NCBI GenBank assembly: GCA_026416655.1 | Contig: JAOAES010000197.1 | Coordinates: 1 to 21,510, forward strand | Direction of reading: 5' to 3' | DNA: 21,510 nt | From: Fimbriimonadales bacterium | GTDB taxonomy: Bacteria; Armatimonadota; Fimbriimonadia; Fimbriimonadales; GBS-DC | Shown here: positions 7,927-15,981 of the stretch, one piece after another | Numbering within the stretch: position 1 is the stretch's first letter | How the letters are laid out: each line of letters begins with the position of its first letter | The notes under the pieces: model-generated | The model's database searches: none | Told to the model about the DNA's origin: nothing | Seen by the model: the letters and a program-made list of their open reading frames with translations, nothing else | Position numbers and translations under genes: made by a program

Positions 7927-9321
7927 TCATCGCCACTCGCCCACGAGGTAGAACGAGCCAGTAATGAGGATTAAATCGTCCAGCTCGGCAAACTCTCTCG
8001 CCTGCCTGAACGCCTGCTGGGGTTCTGAAGCGGTGAGCAGCAGCGGGGGGTTGCGTCGCGGGTGCGCCTCCAGCCACGCCTGCGCGCTTTGCAACAGGGT
8101 CTCCGCCGTGTGCGTGCGGGGGCTGGCAAGCGGCGTGAAAATCACGATATCGGCAAGCGGCAGCAAGTGTCTGAGCGTGTCGGACGGCTCGTGGGGCGTC
8201 AGCATTCCGAACACGAGGACGAGCCGACGGTACTTAAACAGGCGGGGCAGCGCCTTCGCCAGCACGGCGGCGGCGTCGGGATTGTGCGCTCCATCCAGCA
8301 CGATTCGCGGCGACTCAGCGACGACCTGCAGGCGTCCGGGCAGGCGCGCCTCGCTCACGCCGCGCTCAATCGCCGCGTCGGGGATGGCGTAGCCACGCTC
8401 GCGCAGTAGCACAGCGGCGGCAACGGCGCACGCCGTGTTATGACGCTGGTAGTCGCCAATCAGGTAGGGCTGGAGAGCAATCTCCCACTCCCCCCGACGC
8501 ACGCGCACGGCGGAATCGGTCGGCGAGGGGAGGGGTGTGTAAAGGAACTCATCCTGCGTAGCTTGAGCGTCCCGCTCAAGCACCCGTACGGGCGTCTCAT
8601 CCCCCGTGGCTTGAGCGCCCTGCTCAAGCACCCGCACGGGCGGGACGCCCGTGCCACGGACGGGGTAGAGCGGCGCGCCCTGCGCCTGAGCCACGCGCTG
8701 AATCATCTCTATAGCGTCAGGATGCATCGCGCCGCTCACGACGGGACGCCCCGGCTTGATAATCCCCGCCTTCTCATACGCAATATCCCGATGGGTCGGT
8801 CCCAGACGGTCCGTATGGTCTAATCCGATGCTTACAATTACGCTCACTTCGGGGGTAATCACATTCGTGGCGTCCATCCGTCCGCCCAGCCCGACTTCCA
8901 GCACGGCGATATCGACCTGCGCCTGCTCGAACGCCCAGAACGCCAGCGCGGTTTTGATTTCAAACTCAGTAACCTGCCCGTACTCGGTGTCGTTGAGCCG
9001 CTCGATAAGGGGGCGCATAGACGCAACGCCCTCCGTGAACAGCTCTTTGGAGACGAGTTCGCCTCCGATGAGGATCCGCTCGCGAATATCGAACACATGG
9101 GGCGAGATGTAAGTGCCCACGCGATAGCCCGCGGCGCGGAGGATGGCGCTCACCAGTGTGGTGGTGGAGCCTTTACCATTCGTGCCTGTGATATGCACGC
9201 AGGGGTACTTCAGATGGGGATTACCTAAACGCTCTAAGAACGCCTCGAATCGGGCGTTGCCCAGCCTCCAGCCCTGTATCGAGAGGCTCTCGATATACCG
9301 AACTGCTTCCGTGAAGTCCAT
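7927..9321 (-). CDS. folC: Dihydrofolate synthase / folylpolyglutamate synthase FolC
   Basis: FolC adds glutamate to dihydropteroate and then to reduced folates in the cytoplasm, using ATP. The 464-residue product has the Mur-ligase-type P-loop 'HITGTNGKGSTTTL' (43-56), the 'SPH' motif (73-75), 'EVGLGGRMDATNV' (142-154), 'GLDHTDRLG' (166-174) and 'LDGAHNPDAAAVL' in the C-terminal domain. It is about 35 residues longer than usual. The excess is residues 223-255, encoded by one full and one partial copy of a palindromic element inserted in frame between the two domains (8557-8658). All catalytic motifs are intact, so it is probably functional. The ATG at 9321 is 16 bp after a TATAAT (9338-9343, minus strand), predicting a very short leader and no Shine-Dalgarno. 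It heads the operon with mnmE 25 bp downstream. Confidence 0.95.
   Translation of the reverse strand: MDFTEAVRYIESLSIQGWRLGNARFEAFLERLGNPHLKYPCVHITGTNGKGSTTTLVSAILRAAGYRVGTYISPHVFDIRERILIGGELVSKELFTEGVASMRPLIERLNDTEYGQVTEFEIKTALAFWAFEQAQVDIAVLEVGLGGRMDATNVITPEVSVIVSIGLDHTDRLGPTHRDIAYEKAGIIKPGRPVVSGAMHPDAIEMIQRVAQAQGAPLYPVRGTGVPPVRVLEQGAQATGDETPVRVLERDAQATQDEFLYTPLPSPTDSAVRVRRGEWEIALQPYLIGDYQRHNTACAVAAAVLLRERGYAIPDAAIERGVSEARLPGRLQVVAESPRIVLDGAHNPDAAAVLAKALPRLFKYRRLVLVFGMLTPHEPSDTLRHLLPLADIVIFTPLASPRTHTAETLLQSAQAWLEAHPRRNPPLLLTASEPQQAFRQAREFAELDDLILITGSFYLVGEWR
8557..8658. repeat. Tandem palindromic elements translated inside folC
   Basis: A full copy (8605-8658) runs CGTGGC to GCCACG and contains two hairpins, GCTTGAGCGCCCTGCTCAAG (8609-8628) and GCACGGGCGGGACGCCCGTG (8634-8653). 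A partial copy (8557-8602) lies beside it with a TTGAGCG...CGCTCAA hairpin. On the minus strand they translate as 'GTGVPPVRVLEQGAQAT' and 'ETPVRVLERDAQAT', which is the coding frame of folC. A third relative lies at 18670-18728 in the rplJ leader. The same peptide is a known spurious translation of interspersed repeats in other bacteria. Confidence 0.9.
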
Positions 9322-9337
9322 CGGCGCGCCCTTATGA

Positions 9338-9343
9338 ATTATA
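9338..9343 (-). promoter_or_regulatory. -10 box of the folC operon
   Basis: The minus strand reads GCTATAAT, with the TATAAT hexamer 16 bp upstream of the folC ATG. Transcription would start around 9331, giving a leader of about 10 nt. No good -35 hexamer is visible. The box is the mirror image of the -10 box for the divergent Omp85 gene. Confidence 0.6.
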
Positions 9344-9355
9344 GCGCATGTGGGC

Positions 9356-9361
9356 TATAAT
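9356..9361 (+). promoter_or_regulatory. -10 box predicting a leaderless mRNA for the Omp85 gene
   Basis: TATAAT, within GGGCTATAAT, is followed by six bases (AAAGGC) and the ATG at 9368. A start site about 7 nt after the hexamer would coincide with the A of the ATG. There is no convincing Shine-Dalgarno. The same geometry is seen upstream of three other genes in the window. Confidence 0.7.
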
Positions 9362-9367
9362 AAAGGC

Positions 9368-10834
9368 ATGCGAGCCGTCGGGGTGTTCTGGCTGAGCCTG
9401 CTGCTTGCGGGCGTTTTTGGGCAAACGGTGGTGCGTTCCGTGCAGTTGAAGGGGGTGAGTGTGGCGTCGCCGGAGGTTGTCGGCGCGCCGCTACAGCCGC
9501 TGATAGGAACCGCGCCCTCCCCCGAAGCCATTCAGGACGCGCTCAAGCAGGTGGAGGCGTGGTATCGCGAGCGCGGCTACACACTCGCGCGCGTGGTGGA
9601 CTACACACTGGACGAATCGGGCGCGCTGACCGTGCAGGTTGCGGAGGGAGTTATCGAGTCGATTCAGGTGCAAGGCAACAAGCGCACGCGCACGGAAGTG
9701 CTGCGTCGGCTGGTCGGGGTGCGTCCGGGCGAGGTGTACAACGAGGAGCGACTGCAGCGCATTCGGCAGCGAATAGGTCGGTTCCCCTTCCTGCGCGATG
9801 CGAAGCTCGGCGCGGAGCCGGGCGAGCGGGTCGGAACCGCGAACCTGCTCCTGCAGGTGGAGGAGGAGCAGTCGCTTGATTTCGCGGTGGCGGCGGGCTA
9901 CAGCAGCGAGCAGGGCTTCGTGGGCTACGCGGAGCTGGTGGAGACGAATGTCGCGGGGCTGGGACATCGCGCCCGCCTGCAGTGGCAACGCGAGCAGGCG
10001 CGGAATCCCTACACGGGTGAATATGAGGCGTTGCGCCCCTCCTACGCCGTGAGCTACGAAGCGCCGCGCGCCCTGCCCGGCGCGTTCAACTTCGGAATCG
10101 AACTCTACGACCGTTCTCCGTTTTATCCTGTGTTCTACGCCGACCTGGACACGCTGCGCCGTTATGAACGGCGCGTCGGCGTGACGGCGTATATCGGTCT
10201 CGACTGGCGCGAGCTGTTCGAGCTGCGCCTGCGCTATCGCGCCGACCGCGTGGACTACGACGACGCGCCCGACACGATGATTAGCCCCGCGCTGCGCTCG
10301 GCGAATCGGGGACGGTTCGACGCGCTGGGCGTGCAGGTGGTCTACGACACGCGCGAGGGGCGTTTCCCCCGTTCGGGGCTGTACGCAACGGTGCTTGCGG
10401 AGCGCACGCTGAGCGGCGATTTTCGCTTCACGCGCGTCGTGGGCGAGGCGCGCTACTATATCCCCATGCACCGTGAGAGCGCGCTCGCTCTGCGCGGCGT
10501 GGCAGGCTTCGGCTCAGACGGGACGCCACTCAGTGAGCTGTTCTGGATTGGCGGCTACGACCTGCTGCGGGGCTATGCGCAGGACGAGTTTCGGGGCAAT
10601 CGCGCGGCGGTGGGCAGCGTGGAGTACCAGTTCCCCGTGATGGAGGCGGTGCAGGCAGCGGTGTTTGTGGACGCGGGGGCGGTCTGGAGCAGTGGCGACG
10701 ACCTGTCCAGTGTGCCTGTGCGCCTCGGCGCGGGGGCGGGACTGCGCTTCGCTTCGCCGATTGGCTTGATTCGACTTGACCTCGCCTACGGCAAGCGCGG
10801 GTTCGTCTATCTGAGCCTTGCGGGAGCGTATTGA
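9368..10834 (+). CDS. Omp85/BamA-family outer-membrane protein
   Basis: The 488-residue product starts with a signal peptide (hydrophobic 'VFWLSLLLAGVFG'). Two POTRA-like domains follow. The second is clear at 'VQVAEGVIESIQVQGNKRTRTEVLRRLVGVRPGEVYNEERL', which matches the usual 'G....I..I.v.GN..t....i.r....kpGd.....' pattern. From about residue 175 to the end is a 16-strand-type beta barrel with alternating aromatic residues, a 'GYDLLRGY' motif (equivalent to the conserved loop-6 VRGF/Y) and a final 'PIGLIRLDLAYG...' strand segment. With only about two POTRA domains it could be BamA-like or TamA-like, acting in outer-membrane protein insertion. A longer reading from the GTG at 9350 would run across the promoter, so I use the ATG at 9368. 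It converges on the amylase gene with 12 bp between stops. Confidence 0.88.
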   Translation: MRAVGVFWLSLLLAGVFGQTVVRSVQLKGVSVASPEVVGAPLQPLIGTAPSPEAIQDALKQVEAWYRERGYTLARVVDYTLDESGALTVQVAEGVIESIQVQGNKRTRTEVLRRLVGVRPGEVYNEERLQRIRQRIGRFPFLRDAKLGAEPGERVGTANLLLQVEEEQSLDFAVAAGYSSEQGFVGYAELVETNVAGLGHRARLQWQREQARNPYTGEYEALRPSYAVSYEAPRALPGAFNFGIELYDRSPFYPVFYADLDTLRRYERRVGVTAYIGLDWRELFELRLRYRADRVDYDDAPDTMISPALRSANRGRFDALGVQVVYDTREGRFPRSGLYATVLAERTLSGDFRFTRVVGEARYYIPMHRESALALRGVAGFGSDGTPLSELFWIGGYDLLRGYAQDEFRGNRAAVGSVEYQFPVMEAVQAAVFVDAGAVWSSGDDLSSVPVRLGAGAGLRFASPIGLIRLDLAYGKRGFVYLSLAGAY

Positions 10835-10846
10835 AGGGACAGTCGG

Positions 10847-13800
10847 CTAAATCGCCCCCATCCCCGCCCGTACCTCCAGCTTCGGCGGGCGCACCAGCGG
10901 CTTCGATGAGCGGAGCAACACCTCGAAGCTCAGCACGCCGAGCGGCGGCAGGTCGTCCTCCGTCAGAGTCTGGTACGCGACGCCCTGCTGCAGCAGGCTC
11001 TCGCCTGTGCGGTTGAGCCACTCCACGCCGTCAGGCAGCGCGGTGGCGAGCGCGAGGGGTCCCTGTATTGCCTGACCGCTCGTATTCACCAGCCGTCCCC
11101 GCAGGCGGTAAGCGTCGACGCGCGGGTCGTAGCGCATCGGCTCCAGAATCAGCCGATAGCCTGCTGTGAGCGTGGGCATCACCTGCAGGGTGTAGGTCGC
11201 GACGGTCTGCAGGCTCACACTGCCCGTGCCGGGATTGTTCACGATGTTCGGCTGCGGGGGCAGGAACTGGTTCGTGAGGAAGCTGTTGTGGGGCGGGCGC
11301 GCGCCGATTGTTCCTCGCCGCGAGTCGTAGGCGGAGAAAATCGCGCCCGTCTCGCCTGTAGTTAGCAGCGTGGCGAACAGCCCTATCGGGCGATTCGCCT
11401 TGCGCCCCTCAAACAGCACGCTCAACGGAACGGCAATCTCCAAGCCCGTGGGCGGGTCGGTCGGATTTGCGCGAGGACGCCAGACGATGCGCGCGGGGAC
11501 GCCCTGCAGCCAGTTCAGGCGGCTGGGATCTATCCGATACACGCCCGCCTCCGCGCCGACCATCGGGGGCAAAACCGCATCGCCCACGAAGCCTGCCTCG
11601 GGGGCGGAGTGCAGCCCCTTATGCCGAAACACGCCGATAGCAAACTCCGCGCCAAATCCGGCAGGGGGCGTCAGCTTTCGGTTCGAAATCAGCCGCGCAG
11701 CGGGTCCGCTGTCGTCGTTGAGCTGGTTCAGCGGCGTCAGCCCGCTGCCCAGCCCGTAGTCCACATCCAGATAGAGTGCGACGCCGTTGAGCAGGTTCTC
11801 GGCGGGGTCTACGCGCCCCGCAACGCCGATGTAGAGATTCTTATGGTCGTTGCGCACATAGAGCGCGTCCAGTCGGTTCAGGTTCGAACTCGGCGTACGG
11901 GTCTGCGTGGCGATTGGCGCGCCCAGGTCACTCAGGTCGCCGTCTACCGTGATTCGCCCTTCGACGCGGCGCAGGTAGAAGAAGGCGTAGAAATCGGTGA
12001 ACAGTCCGGGGCGGTTGCCCGTGTCGGCGAAGACGCGCGCCTGCAACACATGCAAGCCCTGCAGCAGGTTGCTGAGGTCGACATCGCGCAGCTCGAACTC
12101 ACCGTTGGCGAGGCGCGTCATCGGGATAAAGCCGTCCGCCAAGCCTTCGGGCGTGTTCTGCAGGGGTTGCAGGTTGCCCAGCGGCGCACCGTTGTTGAGT
12201 TTTACTAACGCGCTGACGCCGGTAGCGTCCGTACGCACGCGAATCGTGAGGCGGTTGCTGGTGACGGTTGCTGCCTCGAAGCTGCGCCCCGTCGCATAGG
12301 CTCCGCCGGGCGTGTTGACGGTCTGAAAAGCGTACTCGGCGTCGGTGCGCGCATCGAACAGTCGCACGGGGCGCACGCCCGATACGGGTTGCGGGGTGCG
12401 CGGCGCGTACAACACATAGCCGTAGGCGTTGTTGTCGTTGCCCGGCGCGGAGTTCGGGGGCACATTAATCGTCACGCGCCCGTCGGAGCCGACCGTGACG
12501 GGCGGGCGTTGCCCCGAATAGTCAATCAGCACCGTGCCCGGCGGGAAGGCGGTCTGCACTGTCGCGTTCAGTGAGGTCAAATCGCCCCGATCGTTCAGCC
12601 CCACCAGCAGCAGGCTGTGCCCGTTCACCTGACGCTCGTAGATGTATAAATCGTTGCTCACCCAGCGGTTCACCAAGTTGCCCCGCGCGAAGCGTTTACG
12701 CACATCGAGCAGGCGCAGCAGGCTGTCGTCGCCGTTGCCCAGCGCATTGTAGCGCCCCGGACGGGGAAAGTGGCTCCAGTTGTTCGGGTCGATGTTGTTG
12801 CCGTCGTAGTAAATCTTGGGGCGTCCGGGTCGGGTCAGCAGCCACGCATGCGCGAGGTTGTTGGAGCGCGGCGGTCCCTCATCGTGGCTCTGGATAAACC
12901 CCACGCCCAGATAACGCGCCAGCCCGCCCAGCTCGTAGGGCAAGCCCGTGTTCGAGTCTGCGCCGATGCCGTTGCTCAGCGTCGCACCCAAGTCGCCTAA
13001 GCCGTTCGCGTTGAACAGGTTTCGGAGCGTGAAGTTCATCGGGAAATCGAGCAGGTTCATGCCGGTCTTGGCGTACTCGCGCAACTCGTAGGGGTCGCCC
13101 GAGTAGACCTCGCCGAATACATAGAGCGACGGCTTGAGGCTGTACAGGAAGGGCAACAGGTCGCCGTTGCTGGTTCCGCCGCCGGGCTGCTGCGGTGTGC
13201 GAGCGAAAAAGCTCGGCGGGGTGTGGCGCACGGCGTCGATCCGATAGCCGTCAAAGCCAATCACGCTGGTCAGAAACCAGCCCCAGCGTTTCAGGTAATC
13301 GCGGATGTCCTCCGCGTAAGGCTGACCTGTGGGGTAGTAGTGCGGGTTCAGCGGATTTCGAACGAAGCTCGGCTTGCCCGCGGCGTTGAACTGCGCATAA
13401 CTGGGCAGGTTGAACGCCCCCGTGCGCGTGTTGTTACCGTCCTCGTGCGCGTAGTCCGCCAAGCCCACGATATCGTGGTTGAGCGTACCGAAGCCGAACG
13501 GCGGCGCGTTGTTGAAGTCGATCTCACTATTCGTAGGGTCGACGGTGGAGCGGATATGAAAGTCTTCGGGGATTACGCCCGGATAGCGGTCAATCGGCGT
13601 GCTGGCACGATTGTCGGCATGGTTCGTCACTAAATCGCAATACACCTCCAGCCCCAGTCGCTGTGCCGTGCGAATGAGTTCAATCAGTTCCTGCGTTGTG
13701 CCATACTGCGTGCGCACCGTGCCCTTCTGAAAGCGGTCGCCCAGGTCGAACAGGTCGAACGGGTTGTAGCCTGTGCTGAAGCCCCCACCGCCCGATTTGA

Positions 13801-14332
13801 CAGGCGAGGGCAGGTAGATGGCGCCGTAGCCCGCCTGCACCACTTCGGGCAGTCGCTGCATCATCGTTCGGTAGTCGGTCTGGAACCACTGCAGGATGGG
13901 CGTTTCGCGATAGCGCGGCGCAGGGCGCACCCACACGCTGTAGTTCGCGCCGCCGTTGTTATCGAACGCCGTCTGCCCGTTCGTATGTCGCGCCCGAATG
14001 TAGAACTGCACATGCGTGCCGGGCGGAAACGGCGGCAGCACGACATACCACTGGGTATTCCCGCCAGTATTGAAGTCAAATGAGAAATCGTATTCTCGCG
14101 AAGACAGCCAGTTGTCGGTGGTGACGATGATTTGCACCGACTGCCCCATCGCGATGGGGTTCGTTTGCGTCGTGACCGTGAGAACCTGCCAGGGTTCCAG
14201 CATTCCCAGTCGGCTCGGCAGTGGGTGAAAGCCGGTAGCGAAGAGGCGGGTGTTGCCCACCCAGTTCAGTTGCGCCTGCGTCGTTGCGAGCAGGAGAATC
14301 AGAGCGCCCAGCGTCAGCGCGTAGCGTCGCAT
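10847..14332 (-). CDS. Large secreted GH13 alpha-amylase-family enzyme
   Basis: This 1161-residue protein begins with a signal peptide ('LTLGALILLLATTQAQ'). Residues ~45-137 form an N-terminal beta-sandwich that looks carbohydrate-binding. The GH13 catalytic barrel follows, with the four classic regions: DLVTNH (233-238), GYRIDAVRH (362-370, nucleophile Asp366), GEVY (acid/base Glu408) and IQSHDE with His483/Asp484. It should cleave alpha-1,4-glucans such as starch or glycogen outside the cytoplasm. After the barrel there are further beta domains, including 'ITVDGDLSDLGAPIATQ...ALYVRNDHKNLYIGV' near 790-850, which resembles CBM9-like/DOMON-like modules. The C-terminus has a conserved-repeat-like domain but no obvious anchor. 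The start at 14332 is fixed by the signal peptide and by a -10 box exactly 6 nt upstream. Confidence 0.93.
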   Translation of the reverse strand: MRRYALTLGALILLLATTQAQLNWVGNTRLFATGFHPLPSRLGMLEPWQVLTVTTQTNPIAMGQSVQIIVTTDNWLSSREYDFSFDFNTGGNTQWYVVLPPFPPGTHVQFYIRARHTNGQTAFDNNGGANYSVWVRPAPRYRETPILQWFQTDYRTMMQRLPEVVQAGYGAIYLPSPVKSGGGGFSTGYNPFDLFDLGDRFQKGTVRTQYGTTQELIELIRTAQRLGLEVYCDLVTNHADNRASTPIDRYPGVIPEDFHIRSTVDPTNSEIDFNNAPPFGFGTLNHDIVGLADYAHEDGNNTRTGAFNLPSYAQFNAAGKPSFVRNPLNPHYYPTGQPYAEDIRDYLKRWGWFLTSVIGFDGYRIDAVRHTPPSFFARTPQQPGGGTSNGDLLPFLYSLKPSLYVFGEVYSGDPYELREYAKTGMNLLDFPMNFTLRNLFNANGLGDLGATLSNGIGADSNTGLPYELGGLARYLGVGFIQSHDEGPPRSNNLAHAWLLTRPGRPKIYYDGNNIDPNNWSHFPRPGRYNALGNGDDSLLRLLDVRKRFARGNLVNRWVSNDLYIYERQVNGHSLLLVGLNDRGDLTSLNATVQTAFPPGTVLIDYSGQRPPVTVGSDGRVTINVPPNSAPGNDNNAYGYVLYAPRTPQPVSGVRPVRLFDARTDAEYAFQTVNTPGGAYATGRSFEAATVTSNRLTIRVRTDATGVSALVKLNNGAPLGNLQPLQNTPEGLADGFIPMTRLANGEFELRDVDLSNLLQGLHVLQARVFADTGNRPGLFTDFYAFFYLRRVEGRITVDGDLSDLGAPIATQTRTPSSNLNRLDALYVRNDHKNLYIGVAGRVDPAENLLNGVALYLDVDYGLGSGLTPLNQLNDDSGPAARLISNRKLTPPAGFGAEFAIGVFRHKGLHSAPEAGFVGDAVLPPMVGAEAGVYRIDPSRLNWLQGVPARIVWRPRANPTDPPTGLEIAVPLSVLFEGRKANRPIGLFATLLTTGETGAIFSAYDSRRGTIGARPPHNSFLTNQFLPPQPNIVNNPGTGSVSLQTVATYTLQVMPTLTAGYRLILEPMRYDPRVDAYRLRGRLVNTSGQAIQGPLALATALPDGVEWLNRTGESLLQQGVAYQTLTEDDLPPLGVLSFEVLLRSSKPLVRPPKLEVRAGMGAI

Positions 14333-14338
14333 GCGTAT

Positions 14339-14344
14339 ATTATA
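14339..14344 (-). promoter_or_regulatory. -10 box predicting a leaderless mRNA for the amylase gene
   Basis: On the minus strand GGGCTATAAT is followed by six bases (ATACGC) and the ATG at 14332. The ten-base promoter string is identical to that of the Omp85 gene. A weak -35-like CTGAAG lies about 16 bp upstream. No Shine-Dalgarno is present. Confidence 0.7.
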
Positions 14345-14362
14345 GCCCAAAACGCCGCGACT

Positions 14363-15199
14363 TCAGCTGAACAGTATCTGGCTTATCGTTTCCAGATGTT
14401 CCTCCACGCGCTGGCGAATTTGCAGGGCAGTCTCCTCGCTCAGGCGCACCTGGGTAGCGAGTTCCTGCGGGGGCGGCGAGAAGCTTTCCTGCCCCCACAC
14501 ATCCGCCAGCATGACCGCCGCGACAAGGCGTTGCGATTCGTCGTCTGGCAGGAACGGCGCGTGATGGCTCGCAATCGCTTGCACGATGCGCTCAGGTAGC
14601 CGCCAGTGGTCGGCAATCATCGCGCCGACATCGGCATGGTCGCAGCCGAAAGTATGCAGCTCCCGTTCCAGAAACTGCTCCGGCTCCCGCTCCGCCTGCT
14701 CCAGTAGCGGACGATACTGCGCGGGGAAGCGCGTCAGCAGAAAAAGCGAGCCGATATCGTGGAGCAGCCCCGCAATATAGGCGTCCTCCGCTGTGCGCAC
14801 TCCCCAGCGAGACGCCTGAGCAATCCCCTGCGCATATCCCGCGCATAAGAAAGCGTGTCGCCAGAGCGGATACTCCGTTTCGCACGCGGCGCGCCCTGTG
14901 CGCAGCGCCGCTACCGCCGCCACGCTGAGCGCAATTCCCCTAACCGTATGCGCGCCCAGCAGTATCAGCGCGCTCCGAATCGAGTTGACCTGACGCGCCA
15001 AGCCGTAATATGCGGAGTTCGCCACCTGCAAAATCTTGCCGCATAGCACCGGCTCGGCGTTGATTACGCGCTCCATCTGCTCGATGGTCGCCGTTTCCGA
15101 ATCGGTCAGTTCCAACAATCGCGTCACGGCGCGAGGCAGGGGTTGGAGCGTTTTAACTGCCGTCTCCACCTCTCGCCGACTCAGAAGAATCGCAGGCAT
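14363..15199 (-). CDS. HDOD-domain protein
   Basis: The 278-residue protein is a stand-alone HDOD domain, a relative of HD phosphohydrolases that usually lacks catalysis and acts in signalling. It shows the family start 'LQPLPRAVTRLLELTDSE', 'EPVLCGKILQVANSAYYGL' (residues 49-67) and 'IRSALILLGAHTVRGIAL' (74-91). The HD-type 'AGLLHDIG' (143-150) and 'ADVGAMIADHWRLPERIVQAIASHH' follow. Here the HD pair and several downstream His/Asp residues are retained, so residual metal binding is possible. There is no fused GGDEF or receiver domain. The ATG at 15199 follows a CATAAT-like box 15 bp upstream (15215-15220), implying a short leader. The gene is divergent from rsmG, 47 bp away. Its 3' end lies 30 bp from the amylase start. 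Confidence 0.9.
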   Translation of the reverse strand: MPAILLSRREVETAVKTLQPLPRAVTRLLELTDSETATIEQMERVINAEPVLCGKILQVANSAYYGLARQVNSIRSALILLGAHTVRGIALSVAAVAALRTGRAACETEYPLWRHAFLCAGYAQGIAQASRWGVRTAEDAYIAGLLHDIGSLFLLTRFPAQYRPLLEQAEREPEQFLERELHTFGCDHADVGAMIADHWRLPERIVQAIASHHAPFLPDDESQRLVAAVMLADVWGQESFSPPPQELATQVRLSEETALQIRQRVEEHLETISQILFS

Positions 15200-15234
15200 C
15201 GGCGTATACAGGGTATTATGGGTATCCCAAATCG

Positions 15235-15240
15235 TATTCT
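15235..15240 (+). promoter_or_regulatory. -10 box predicting a leaderless rsmG mRNA
   Basis: TATTCT is followed by six bases (ATAGGC) and the ATG at 15247. The distance is identical to that seen for the Omp85, amylase and nitrilase-family genes. The hexamer is a weaker match to TATAAT, and no clear -35 or Shine-Dalgarno is visible. Confidence 0.55.
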
Positions 15241-15246
15241 ATAGGC

Positions 15247-15981
15247 ATGAAGACGCAGATTGGCGACTGGGAGCTGCTCATTCAGGTAGAGCGCTGGGGA
15301 TTGACGCTGAGCGCGTCCCAGCGCGCGCTGCTGGATCAGTATCTGAATCGGCTCTACGCCGCCAATCAGCAGATGAATCTGACGCGGGTACCTCCTGAGC
15401 ATGCAGTGGGGCGACACCTGCTCGATTCGCTCTGTCTGCTTAGCGTCTACAAGCCCCCTGAAGGCGCGCGCGTGCTGGACATCGGTTCAGGCGCGGGACT
15501 GCCCGGCATTCCCCTCGTAATCGCGCGCCCTGATTTGAAGCTGACACTGCTGGACTCACACGGGAAAACGATAGAGTTCCTGAAGGAAACCTGTAGCTTA
15601 CTGGGGCTAAACGCAGTGGTGGCGCAGGCGCGGGCAGAAGAGTGGGCGCACATGCCCGAAGCGCGGGAGGCGTTCGACATGGCCACGGCGCGAGCGGTGG
15701 CGAAAATGCCCATCCTGGCGGAGTTGATGGTTCCCTTCCTCGCGGTGGGAGGCGTCGGACTCGCGCTCAAAAGCATTCGCGAGCTGGACGAAATCCACGC
15801 CGCCGAGCCTGCCGCCCGCACGCTGGGCGCGTCGCTTGATGTTCGCACTGTGGAGTTCGAGACCGAGCAGGGGACGATTCAGCGCGCCGTCGCCGTGCTG
15901 CGCAAGGAACGCCCTACGCCCCCGCAATATCCGCGCAGCTGGGCGCACATTCTGAAACGCCCGTTGGGAGGGAAGGCGTGA
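15247..15981 (+). CDS. rsmG: 16S rRNA (guanine-527-N7)-methyltransferase RsmG
   Basis: RsmG (GidB) methylates G527 of 16S rRNA using S-adenosylmethionine, in the 530 loop of the small subunit. The 244-residue product has all family hallmarks: 'NQQMNLTRVPPEHAVGRHLLDSL' (40-62), the SAM-binding 'VLDIGSGAGLPGIPLVI' (76-92), 'DSHGKTIEFLKE', the 'ATARAVAKMPILAEL' segment and the terminal 'PQYPRSWAHILKRPL'. Length is typical (about 210-245). The stop codon overlaps the start of the glycosyltransferase gene by 4 bp (GTGA), so the two are translationally coupled. rsmG often lies near the chromosome origin, which fits the DnaA-box cluster starting 120 bp after this operon's end. Identification is firm. 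Confidence 0.96.
   Translation: MKTQIGDWELLIQVERWGLTLSASQRALLDQYLNRLYAANQQMNLTRVPPEHAVGRHLLDSLCLLSVYKPPEGARVLDIGSGAGLPGIPLVIARPDLKLTLLDSHGKTIEFLKETCSLLGLNAVVAQARAEEWAHMPEAREAFDMATARAVAKMPILAELMVPFLAVGGVGLALKSIRELDEIHAAEPAARTLGASLDVRTVEFETEQGTIQRAVAVLRKERPTPPQYPRSWAHILKRPLGGKA

Noticed and set aside
8557..8658. CRISPR-like repeats
   Set aside because: Only two unequal adjacent copies, no spacers of constant length, and they are translated within folC.
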